Source: Dehalococcoidia bacterium
GTDB lineage: Bacteria > Chloroflexota > Dehalococcoidia > GIF9 > AB-539-J10
Assembly: GCA_023229725.1 (NCBI GenBank)
Contig: JALNYR010000074.1
Span: forward strand, 1 to 12,133
Reading direction: 5' to 3'
DNA: 12,133 nt
Made by a program: the position numbers and the translations under genes. The stretch's first letter is position 1. The number at the start of each line of letters is the position of its first letter. The notes beneath the pieces were generated by a model. It ran no database searches. It was not told the origin of the DNA and saw nothing but the letters and a program-made list of their open reading frames with translations. This document shows positions 6,210-11,944 of this stretch, in pieces.

Positions 6210-7232
6210 TCAGTCGCAAGTGGTTCCGTCAGCTTCTCCCTGCCGGCGTCGGAAGGCCATGCGAGTCCTGCTGCCCGGCAGCGGGGGCTCGCCGAACGCC
6301 TCTTCACCCGGAGGCAGCCTGAAGAAGGCGGCGTGGACAAGGCATCCGCTGCAGACGAGACCGGAGCCCACCACCCGGGTTCCCCCGTAGCGGAAGTCGT
6401 CTCCGCAGCCTACCGACTTGAACCGGCGCTCGGAGGACGCGAAGATGTCTCCCAGGAAGTCCATGGCGAGCGTGGCGGCGAGCGGCGCCGGCGGGCATTT
6501 CGGGGAGAGAAGTGCGTCCATCGCATAGCTCCTAACGATTGTCTTGTGCAGAGCGGCGTAGACCTCCGGTCGCGGGACCACATCGCATCCGAGGACGTCC
6601 GCCCCGGCAATCGCGATGAGGCCCGTCTGTCCTGCCTGGCATGGCGCCGCCGAGCCGATGCGGTCGATGTCCTGCAGTCGTGACTCGAATACGTCTCGCA
6701 TGGCCGACGTCCCGGAATGGACGCCTGTCTCGTGCGAGAGCCGCTCCACGCAGTCCCAGACTCGCATCTGGTCGCCGGCATACTCGCCTCTCGCCTCCAG
6801 GGAGGCCGCGACGGCCCGCTGGTTCATGCGCCTGAGCCGTGGTGGAGCGGGCGAGAGAGACTCCTGGAACCTGTCACTCGTGTATGCCCACCGGCCGTGC
6901 TCGGTACAGCTGACCGGGATGGTAACAGCGCTGTGTTCCGTGACGAGGATGGTGGTGTTCAGGACACGGTTCTGCTTGGCTCCCGCGAGTTCCTGGCCGT
7001 CCAGCAGCAGCACCGGCCTGTCGCCGGAGTTCTCCGCCAGGAGCGTGCCGACAACGCCCGTGCTGCCGGCTTCCCTGACGGCGAACGTTCCCGAGGCCAG
7101 AGCCGCGCTGAGTGCGATGAAGTCGAGGGAACACTCCTGCGGCGAGAAGAGCGGCACAAGGATCAGAGGCCCTGCGTCGACTGCTGTGCCGAGTCTGAGT
7201 TGCCTGAGGCAGGCTTCCACCGTTCTGTCCAT
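6210..7232 (-). CDS. ARPP-1/DUF6569 domain protein
   Basis: A protein of 340 residues. The segment 'LLLDGQELAGAKQNRVLNTT' (75-94) followed by 'IPVSCTEHGRW' (105-115) is the hallmark of the family I know as DUF6569 or ARPP-1 (a domain found with ARG and rhodanese-phosphatase proteins). N-terminal 'LILVPLFSP' (23-31) and 'LSAALASGTFAVRE' (41-54) fit the same domain. The role of the family is not established; it has been discussed in the context of predicted nucleotide or conflict systems, so no reaction is assigned. There is no signal peptide or membrane segment, so it is likely cytoplasmic. The C-terminal part adds C276, C294 and C297. The ATG at 7232 has GGGAGGA 5 bases upstream. The small Cys-motif gene follows 80 bases downstream. 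No rhodanese or phosphatase partner is in the window. Confidence 0.75.
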   Translation of the reverse strand: MDRTVEACLRQLRLGTAVDAGPLILVPLFSPQECSLDFIALSAALASGTFAVREAGSTGVVGTLLAENSGDRPVLLLDGQELAGAKQNRVLNTTILVTEHSAVTIPVSCTEHGRWAYTSDRFQESLSPAPPRLRRMNQRAVAASLEARGEYAGDQMRVWDCVERLSHETGVHSGTSAMRDVFESRLQDIDRIGSAAPCQAGQTGLIAIAGADVLGCDVVPRPEVYAALHKTIVRSYAMDALLSPKCPPAPLAATLAMDFLGDIFASSERRFKSVGCGDDFRYGGTRVVGSGLVCSGCLVHAAFFRLPPGEEAFGEPPLPGSRTRMAFRRRQGEADGTTCD

Positions 7233-7282
7233 GTCATTCCTCCCTGGTCAAACGTGTAGTGTCCGCACGATAGCGCCGGGCA

Positions 7283-7300
7283 GTGACAACTGTCTGTCAC
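7283..7300. repeat. Inverted repeat GTGACA-N6-TGTCAC
   Basis: The two 6-base arms are perfect, spaced 6 bases (18 bp in all), the size of a dimeric regulator site. It lies upstream of the minus-strand ARPP-1-like gene, where a -35 region would be expected (minus strand TTGTCA at 7283-7288 is a 5/6 match). Confidence 0.4.
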
Positions 7301-7471
7301 ACCGGCGGCCGCGGTGAGAGAATCGTGGAGTGCCCCATGCGTGTGCCCCGTTCCGGCGCTTTCGCCCGTTGTCCCGGGCAGAACACCGCCGGAGGAAGCT
7401 CGCCCGGACCGATGCCGCGGGCATTCCGGGCCGGATAACGGGGAAGCGACCCGCCGCGCGTGTGGCGCTAC

Positions 7472-7499
7472 TTGACAGCTTGAATCCGCCGTCTATACA
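7472..7499 (+). promoter_or_regulatory. Promoter of the HicB-like gene
   Basis: A perfect -35 TTGACA (7472-7477), a 16-base spacer and TATACA (7494-7499, 4/6). The start point is near 7506, giving a leader of about 47 bases before the GTG at 7553. Confidence 0.6.
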
Positions 7500-7552
7500 T
7501 TCGCGGGCGGATGGGATGCTGAGGAAGCGTGGAATGACAGGGGGAGATACCC

Positions 7553-7768
7553 GTGACACATGAGTTTGCCGTCTCTGTCGACTGGGATGACCACGGCCGC
7601 GTCATCGGCGCTGTGCCGGCGCTCGACGACTGCGTAGCGGTGGGCGGCGACATGGACGAGATGCTTGAGCGGCTTGAAGAAGAGGTGAGAAGCCAGCTTG
7701 CCGCCCGAGGCCGCCTGGGCGAGGACGACGACATCGAACTGGTCGGCTTCGACCTCTGGACGATCTAG
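7553..7768 (+). CDS. Orphan HicB-like (RNase H fold) protein
   Basis: A 71-residue protein with the HicB pattern: strand 'FAVSVDWDDHGRVIGAVPAL', 'DDCVAVGGDMDEMLERLEEEVRSQL' with the HicB-type helix, and a short acidic C-terminus ending in a 'VGFDLWTI' strand. HicB proteins neutralise HicA mRNA-cutting toxins. This one has no C-terminal DNA-binding domain and no hicA beside it, so it is either a solitary partial-length antitoxin-like protein or a UPF0150-type protein with another job. The GTG at 7553 is preceded by GGGGGAG at 7540-7546, 6 bases away; an ATG at 7534 is out of frame. The gene has its own TTGACA promoter and a hairpin 7 bases after the stop, so it is a single-gene unit. Confidence 0.78.
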   Translation: MTHEFAVSVDWDDHGRVIGAVPALDDCVAVGGDMDEMLERLEEEVRSQLAARGRLGEDDDIELVGFDLWTI

Positions 7769-7774
7769 GCAGCG

Positions 7775-7796
7775 CCCGTGGCAGCCGTGCCACGGG
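7775..7796. terminator. Hairpin between the HicB-like gene and the nitroreductase
   Basis: CCCGTGGCA-GCCG-TGCCACGGG gives a perfect 9-bp stem with a 4-base loop, 7 bases after the HicB-like stop. GCG and CGC outside it extend the pairing past a single bulged A. Genes converge here, so it may serve both transcripts. It lacks a U tract. A second small inverted repeat, CAGCCG-AC-CGGCTG, follows at 7811-7824. Confidence 0.5.
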
Positions 7797-7839
7797 ACGC
7801 CACTCAGATGCAGCCGACCGGCTGACACCGGTGGCAGTG

Positions 7840-8418
7840 CTATAGCTCGCCCAGGATGAGGTCCTCGAGTGCTCGCTTCGGCACGTGGTGAACGCCGCGC
7901 TCGTCGTTCCAGTACGCCGTGTTGCCATCAGGGCCGACCGGGTCGAGCACGATAGTCTCGTTCGGCTTCCCAAGAGCGATGGCAAGCAGCGGCTCGTAGC
8001 GCTCGTCGAGCTTCAGCATTGCGTGCATGCTCTTCTTGCTGAACGCGCCAACCAGACAGCCGCCGAGGCCGCGTTCCACGGCGCCAAGCAGGATCGACAT
8101 GCCGGCAACGACGTGGTCGTAGTTGAAGATCTTGCCGAGCTGCTTGTCCGCGACGACGATGATGTATGCGGCGGGTCGTTCGCCTTCGACGGGTCCTCCC
8201 CACTCGGGCATTCGCGAGGCCCAGTGCAGCAGAGGGAATATGTCCGCGTTCTTCTCGGGCCGGTTGCACAGCAGGAACTTCACCGCCTGCTGGTTCCACG
8301 GCGACTGCGAGATGCGGGCAAGATCGACGAGTTCACGAAGCGTCTGCATGTCAACCGGCACATCCTGGTGGAAGCGTCGGAAGCTGCGGTTCTGGAGAAT
8401 GAGCTCACGTACGTCCAT
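7840..8418 (-). CDS. Nitroreductase family FMN-dependent oxidoreductase
   Basis: A 192-residue nitroreductase-fold protein that would use FMN and NAD(P)H to reduce nitro, quinone or related compounds. N-terminal 'QNRSFRRF' (R11, R14, R15) is the usual phosphate-contacting motif for FMN, and 'ISQSPWNQQAVKFLLC' is the typical second element. 'AVERGLGGCLVGAF' is the flavin-contacting loop and 'ALGKPNETI' closes the core. The length and lack of extensions place it with the short two-motif nitroreductases; a related dehalogenase or BluB-like activity cannot be excluded from sequence alone. The ATG at 8418 has GGAGG 6 bases upstream. An extended -10 promoter lies directly before it. The MarR gene upstream on the same strand is a plausible regulator. 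Confidence 0.88.
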   Translation of the reverse strand: MDVRELILQNRSFRRFHQDVPVDMQTLRELVDLARISQSPWNQQAVKFLLCNRPEKNADIFPLLHWASRMPEWGGPVEGERPAAYIIVVADKQLGKIFNYDHVVAGMSILLGAVERGLGGCLVGAFSKKSMHAMLKLDERYEPLLAIALGKPNETIVLDPVGPDGNTAYWNDERGVHHVPKRALEDLILGEL

Positions 8419-8442
8419 GAAACCTCCTGTCAGGGTTTGTGC

Positions 8443-8471
8443 ATACTAGCAGACAGTCGTACAGGTGGCAA
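8443..8471 (-). promoter_or_regulatory. Promoter of the nitroreductase gene
   Basis: On the minus strand TTGCCA (8466-8471, 5/6) is followed by 17 bases and TGC-TAGTAT, an extended -10 (hexamer at 8443-8448). The start point is near 8436, leaving about 18 bases to the ATG with the ribosome site inside. This is the best-formed promoter in the window and lets the gene be expressed apart from marR. Confidence 0.65.
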
Positions 8472-8605
8472 CGCGAAGCAAGGTGCACGGGGCCATTGCC
8501 CGGCCGGGACTCGGTCGCCGCGCGGAATCCTGCAACCGGCAGTACCCGGTCTGCGGGTGGAGAGAACGAAACCGTGCGGACGGCGGGAGCGATGGCCATG
8601 TGCGG

Positions 8606-9139
8606 CTAGGGGGCCGACGACTCGACATGTGACGGCGCGGTGCTTGCCCAGGCCACCTCGTGCTTCACCTCCTGGAGGGCACGCAGCCAGAGCCTGGTCA
8701 TTGCGTTTCGAAGGTCCTCGCGCTCCTCTCGCGACAGGACGGACATGACCCTGTGGAACGTGGCACGTTCGAGGGAAGCCTGATACGCGTTCCTTCCCTT
8801 CTCCGTCATGGCGACTCGCACCGTGTTTCTCCTGTGCATATCGCGGTACCGGCGGACCAGCCCGTCCTTCTCCATGCGGTCGAGCAACGCGGAGATGGTG
8901 TGAGGCTCCCGCAATAGCCATTGTGAGATCTCGGTGGGCGTGGCGTTGTTGTCGCGGGCCTGCAGGACCAGGAGGACAGCGGCGCGCATCATGCTCAGTC
9001 CGTGCTCGGAGAGCTCGCGCGTGCGGGCGAGGCTGAACGCGTGGCTCGTCTGATTGATGAGAGCCATCAGGTTATAGTCGTCGTCTTCGTTGATAGGGTC
9101 TAGCCTGTAGTCGCGGACTGGACCGGCCTCTTCTGTCAT
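8606..9139 (-). CDS. MarR family transcriptional regulator
   Basis: A 177-residue winged helix-turn-helix regulator. Residues ~52-116 carry the fold: 'RAAVLLVLQARDNNATPTEIS' (helices before the HTH), the recognition helix 'EPHTISALLDRMEKDGLV' (78-95) and the wing 'RRYRDMHRRNTVRVAMTEKGR'. The family binds DNA as a dimer and is usually released by small phenolic or oxidising molecules. An acidic N-terminal arm (1-25) and a C-terminal dimer helix complete it. The ATG at 9139 has GGAGG 7 bases upstream; the frame runs open to 9463 but that extra part is unrelated and carries the promoter. It lies 187 bases upstream of the nitroreductase, with AT-rich operator-like repeats on its 5' side (9224-9263), so both are likely targets. 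Ligand unknown. Confidence 0.9.
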   Translation of the reverse strand: MTEEAGPVRDYRLDPINEDDDYNLMALINQTSHAFSLARTRELSEHGLSMMRAAVLLVLQARDNNATPTEISQWLLREPHTISALLDRMEKDGLVRRYRDMHRRNTVRVAMTEKGRNAYQASLERATFHRVMSVLSREEREDLRNAMTRLWLRALQEVKHEVAWASTAPSHVESSAP

Positions 9140-9182
9140 GCAATAGCCTCCAGAAGTACTGAGTGCGAAAGCCGACGGCGGG

Positions 9183-9191
9183 ATTGTATCA
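9183..9191 (-). promoter_or_regulatory. Extended -10 promoter of marR
   Basis: Minus-strand TGA-TACAAT is a TGn extended -10 with a 5/6 hexamer. No good -35 is seen. The start point is near 9176, giving a leader of about 37 bases before the ATG. Confidence 0.5.
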
Positions 9192-9223
9192 CGTGTGCGA
9201 GGAGCACGGTAGTTGTTGAATCT

Positions 9224-9263
9224 GATACACAGCGACGGCTGCGATATGTATCGAGTGCGATAT
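9224..9263. repeat. AT-rich operator-like repeat cluster upstream of marR
   Basis: Within 40 bases there are GATACA (9224-9229) and its complement TGTATC (9247-9252), the inverted pair CGATA-TG-TATCG (9242-9253), and a direct repeat TGCGATAT (9240-9247 and 9256-9263). The segment is AT-rich against its surroundings. Such an arrangement fits a dimeric regulator; MarR itself is the nearest candidate. Confidence 0.4.
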
Positions 9264-9372
9264 ATGGTGGCGCTCGTGGGCCGTGGCGTCGCGCGTGTCG
9301 TGTGCGACAGGAAACGACAGGGCGGGATTTCCGGGACCTGCCGGCTTCGTCGTGGTGCTTTTCGGCGTGGCA

Positions 9373-9401
9373 TTGACAACCAGCCGCGCCTGGGGCATAC
9401 T
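9373..9401 (+). promoter_or_regulatory. Promoter of the candidate small RNA
   Basis: A perfect -35 TTGACA (9373-9378), an ideal 17-base spacer and CATACT (9396-9401, 4/6). The start point is near 9408, directly on the 10-bp palindrome TCGTATACGA (9409-9418), a possible operator. Confidence 0.5.
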
Positions 9402-9407
9402 ATTAGT

Positions 9408-9628
9408 GTCGTATACGAATCGCAGCCGCAGACGGTGCGATACCCGGGCGGAATCCCACGCACCTTATCAGTCGCTCATCGTGCAGAAGCAGGAGAGACG
9501 GCGGTCTCACGTTCGTCGGCCAGTCCCCTCGTCCTCGGGTAATGCCCTCCACACCGACTTGACGTCCTCTCCTCTTGACCATACGGGCCCCGGCACAGTG
9601 TCTTCGCCGGGGCCCGGCTGTTTCTTCC
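9408..9628 (+). ncRNA. Candidate structured small RNA or attenuator leader
   Basis: The segment from the TTGACA promoter start point to the terminator is about 220 bases. It contains a stem GGTGCG/CGCACC (9434-9439 with 9459-9464) with an inner GGG/CCC pairing, a tight hairpin GAGAC-GGCG-GTCTC (9495-9508), and a final 11-bp stem followed by a U-rich tract. No protein frame with a ribosome site lies inside. It could be an independent small RNA or a leader that ends transcription before the methyltransferase unless relieved. I do not recognise it as a known riboswitch or RNA family. The call rests on promoter plus terminator alone. Confidence 0.35.
9584..9625 (+). terminator. Intrinsic terminator with 11-bp stem
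   Basis: CGGGCCCCGGC (9584-9594) pairs perfectly with 9606-9616 around an 11-base loop, and GCTGTTTCTT follows. An alternative short hairpin GCCGG-GGC-CCGGC (9606-9618) uses the same 3' arm and would be mutually exclusive with it, an arrangement seen in attenuators. Confidence 0.55.
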
Positions 9629-9663
9629 CCGAACCATCGCCACGTGCGGCAATGTACGTTCTT

Positions 9664-9690
9664 CGCCGGTGACCGGCGCAGGTCTATACT
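9664..9690 (+). promoter_or_regulatory. Methyltransferase promoter with embedded 15-bp palindrome
   Basis: TATACT at 9685-9690 (5/6) would start transcription near 9697, at the GTG at 9698. Upstream, CGCCGGT-G-ACCGGCG (9664-9678) is a perfect 15-bp palindrome covering the -35 to spacer region. No strong -35 hexamer is present, so a bound protein could either block or recruit polymerase. Confidence 0.45.
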
Positions 9691-9697
9691 TGGCTCT

Positions 9698-10501
9698 GTG
9701 CCCGCAACAGGTGAACCGGCAAGTCTCCGCCGGCCGCCCGCGACCGACCCGACCGCATATGACGCGTTCGCCGATGCCTACAACGTCCACTGGGGAAGCT
9801 TCAGTCTCACGTGGCTGAAGGTATTCGGCCTCCTGATCGGGGGGCGCCTCGAGTCGGAGGCCCTTGTGCTGGACCTGTGCTGCGGCACGGGGCAGCTGGC
9901 TGCCGAACTGGCCGCGCGGGGCTACTCGGTGGTCGGGCTCGACGGGTCGCGGCGGATGCTGATGCACGCCCGTGACAATGCTCCGGGAGTCCGGCTCGTC
10001 CAGGGGGATGCCCGGAGGTTTGGCCTCCGCTCGTGTTGTGACGCGGTGGTGTGCATGTTCGACAGCCTGAACCACGTGCTCACGATTGAGGAGCTGGGCG
10101 CGGTGTTTCGCTCTGTACACGATAGTCTGCTGCCCGGCGGCCTCTTCCTCTTCGACCTGAACACTGAGACGGGCTACAGGCGGCACTGGGCCGGGGTCTA
10201 CCGGGTGACGTCGGGGGACTTCGACGTGGCGACGCGGTCGACGTACTACCGCCGGCGCCGGCTGGGCATGTTCAGGGCGAGCATCAGCCGGCGGGGGGAC
10301 CCGGCGGGGGGCGTGGACGAGGTTGAGTTGTGGCAGCGCTGCCACGAGCCGGGCGAGGTGGTGTCCGCGCTGACCGCCGCCGGGTTTGTCGCCATCGAGA
10401 CGTACGGGACGGAGGGCGACGCGCTCGTGCCCGACTGGATCGAGGACAGCGAGCGGGCCTTCTACCTGTGCGAGCGCCCCGGCGCGCCACCCGACCGCTG
10501 A
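9698..10501 (+). CDS. Class I SAM-dependent methyltransferase
   Basis: A 267-residue methyltransferase of the Methyltransf_11/25 kind. Motif I 'VLDLCCGTGQL' (57-67) binds S-adenosylmethionine, D82 ('VVGLDGS') ends the second beta strand and binds the ribose, 'VQGDARRF' holds D104, and 'DAVVCMFDSLNHV' (115-127) is the motif IV region. The start of the domain, 'YDAFADAYNVHWG' (21-33), matches the usual opening of this family. The methyl acceptor (small molecule or other) cannot be told. The start is set at the GTG at 9698: a TATACT box lies 8 bases upstream and there is no ribosome site, so the message is probably leaderless. The frame continues up to a TTG at 9575, but that part would cover a terminator and a promoter. 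It converges on the Usp gene. Confidence 0.85.
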   Translation: MPATGEPASLRRPPATDPTAYDAFADAYNVHWGSFSLTWLKVFGLLIGGRLESEALVLDLCCGTGQLAAELAARGYSVVGLDGSRRMLMHARDNAPGVRLVQGDARRFGLRSCCDAVVCMFDSLNHVLTIEELGAVFRSVHDSLLPGGLFLFDLNTETGYRRHWAGVYRVTSGDFDVATRSTYYRRRRLGMFRASISRRGDPAGGVDEVELWQRCHEPGEVVSALTAAGFVAIETYGTEGDALVPDWIEDSERAFYLCERPGAPPDR

Positions 10502-10506
10502 CCGCT

Positions 10507-10534
10507 CCGGTTCCGCCTCTGATTTCGGGACCGG
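10507..10534. terminator. Hairpin between the methyltransferase and Usp genes
   Basis: CCGGTTCC (10507-10514) pairs with GGGACCGG (10527-10534), with one G-U pair and an extra G-C inside, leaving a 10-base loop. It sits in the 51-base gap between converging stops. No U run, so the role is tentative. Confidence 0.35.
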
Positions 10535-10552
10535 TGGACCGTCGAGTCCGTG

Positions 10553-11437
10553 TCAGTAGACGAGAGGTTTCACCAGGAGGAGCGGGATAGTGGTCGTGTG
10601 CAGCACCCGGTCGGCCACGCTGCCCAAGAACATCCGGCTGAAGCCTGAGTATCCGTGAGTGGTCATAGCGATGAGATTCGCGCCTACCGCGAAGGCCGTC
10701 TCCAGGATTCTCGTGGCAGGGTCGCCGACCGTGACCCGTATCTCGATGCGCCGCTCCGGCGCGCGCAGCAGCGTGACGACCTCCTGCAGGTAGCGGGAGG
10801 CCTGGCCGTTCAGGTCGTCGAGTTCCGCATTCGTGTAGGGCACGCGTCGTGCGATGAGGGGGCCGGATGCGTAGTGGTCGCCAGGGATGACGTGTGTCAG
10901 GTAGAGGATGCTATGGCCCTCGTGCCACCTTGAGCGCAGCAGCGATTCGACGTGTGGCAGCACCTCTCTGCTTGCCTGTGAGCCGTCAAGAGGTACGAGG
11001 ATGCGGCTCAGCATTCCATCGCTCCCGGGTAATGCTGTCGTTCCCGCTGCAAGCAGGACGGGCTTGCTGGACTCGCGTATGACCTTGTCGGCGGTCCTGC
11101 CTATCGTCCAGTGGCCACCGCTGCTCTGGCTGTGCGGCGCTGCCGCGATGAGTCCGATGTCAGCTCGCGCGGCGTAGTCGGCGATCTCGCGGTTGGGCTT
11201 GCCTTCGAGGACGACGCCGGCCACCTCGACGGTGCTGCCTCGGAGGTGCTGTCGCATCCTGTCGGCCAGGCTGGCGATGTACTGCTCGTGGAGGGCTATC
11301 TGCTCGTGAAGCGAAGGGGGCAGTACGTGCAGGAGGGTGACTGAGGCGCCGAGCCGGTTGCTGATTTCCTCCGCGTAGGGAAGGATGGCTTCCGATTGTT
11401 CACACCCGTCGACGGGAACCAGGATCCTTGCCGTCAT
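10553..11437 (-). CDS. Tandem universal stress protein (two Usp domains)
   Basis: A 294-residue protein with two UspA-type domains, about 1-135 and 143-294. Each opens with the strand motif 'RILVPVDG' (4-11) or 'RILVPLDG' (145-152). The second domain keeps the ATP-loop pattern 'TTHGYSGFSRMFLGS' (H261-G262, nine residues, G272-S273), although the first Gly of G-x2-G is Thr here. The first domain has 'APHSQSSGGHWTIGR', where HG becomes HS and GS becomes GR, so its ATP site looks degenerate. Usp proteins are cytoplasmic stress-survival factors of unclear chemistry. The ATG at 11437 has AAGGAGGTGA directly upstream, a full-length match to the anti-Shine-Dalgarno, and an extended -10 promoter (TATAAT) 83 bases upstream, implying strong expression. 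Confidence 0.92.
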   Translation of the reverse strand: MTARILVPVDGCEQSEAILPYAEEISNRLGASVTLLHVLPPSLHEQIALHEQYIASLADRMRQHLRGSTVEVAGVVLEGKPNREIADYAARADIGLIAAAPHSQSSGGHWTIGRTADKVIRESSKPVLLAAGTTALPGSDGMLSRILVPLDGSQASREVLPHVESLLRSRWHEGHSILYLTHVIPGDHYASGPLIARRVPYTNAELDDLNGQASRYLQEVVTLLRAPERRIEIRVTVGDPATRILETAFAVGANLIAMTTHGYSGFSRMFLGSVADRVLHTTTIPLLLVKPLVY

Positions 11438-11526
11438 CCCTCACCTCCTTCGTCCCACCGCAGCGCGGCGTGGACTCATCATCACCCCTGGTCCGGCATG
11501 AGACTGGTGTGGCTATCTCTGCTTCG

Positions 11527-11535
11527 ATTATACCA
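11527..11535 (-). promoter_or_regulatory. Extended -10 promoter of the Usp gene
   Basis: Minus-strand TGG-TATAAT has a perfect hexamer plus the TGn extension. A weak CCGTCA lies 17 bases upstream. The start point is near 11520, giving an 83-base leader. Confidence 0.6.
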
Positions 11536-11716
11536 CCGCCGGAAGCGCCTGACGGCGGGCGGGGAACCTGCTGCGGACTGCCGCGACGTCGTATGCCGGA
11601 GGCGGGAGCAGGCGGTCTTCGGCCCGACGGACGCCGAAAGGAGCTTGGGGAAGGCGACGACCGGACACTGCCGGTGATTCCCGCATTCGGGCGAATCTGG
11701 CGCGGCGAATTGGGTG

Positions 11717-11725
11717 TGGTACGAT
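11717..11725 (+). promoter_or_regulatory. Extended -10 promoter toward the radical SAM gene
   Basis: TGG-TACGAT (5/6 hexamer) on the plus strand predicts a start near 11732, about 213 bases before the radical SAM ATG. No clear -35 box. Confidence 0.35.
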
Positions 11726-11944
11726 AGGCGTCCGTGAGGATGTGCCTCGCGTCCTCGCCCGAGGACGAATGCCTTCGCGGCTCCCCGGCCAGTTCGAAGG
11801 CGGGAGGGAAGTTGACAGGGGTCAAGCGTGGACCATTGATACCGGAAGACATCGAGGACGCGGGGCATCCCTCCCGTTGGCAGTACACTGTCGCGACGCG
11901 GAAGAGCGAGCCACTCGAGTGTATGCCGTCAGCCGCCTGAACTG

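Larger units (their letters stand above)
7233..7552. other. Divergent intergenic region, ARPP-1-like / HicB-like
   Basis: This 320-base stretch holds no supported gene. It has an inverted repeat GTGACA-N6-TGTCAC at 7283-7300, 51 bases upstream of the ARPP-1-like start, and the HicB-side promoter at 7472-7499. A HicA-like toxin frame was looked for and not found on either strand. Confidence 0.6.
9140..9697. other. Long control region, marR / methyltransferase
   Basis: This 558-base divergent region has no supported protein gene. It holds, in order: the marR extended -10 (minus, 9183-9191), AT-rich operator-like repeats (9224-9263), a plus-strand promoter (9373-9401) with a 10-bp palindrome at its start point, a segment rich in hairpins ending in a terminator (9584-9625), a 15-bp palindrome (9664-9678) and the methyltransferase -10 (9685-9690). 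Confidence 0.6.
11438..11944. other. Intergenic region, Usp / radical SAM
   Basis: About 500 bases. It holds the Usp promoter and leader on the minus side, and on the plus side an extended -10 (TGG-TACGAT, 11717-11725) and an inverted repeat TTGAC-AGGG-GTCAA (11812-11825). Overlapping short frames at 11734-11940 and 11742-11945 are discussed as findings but not called. Nothing recognised in 11540-11700. Confidence 0.55.

Noticed and set aside
7248..7563. Short frames on both strands between the ARPP-1-like and HicB-like genes, considered as a hicA toxin
   Set aside because: Neither shows the HicA double-stranded RNA-binding pattern or its catalytic His, and neither has a ribosome site.
9140..9463. 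N-terminal extension of the MarR protein
   Set aside because: It would contain the promoter and operator-like repeats; the ATG at 9139 has a proper ribosome site.
9575..9697. N-terminal extension of the methyltransferase from a TTG
   Set aside because: It covers the terminator hairpin and the TATACT promoter, has no ribosome site and adds residues unrelated to the family.
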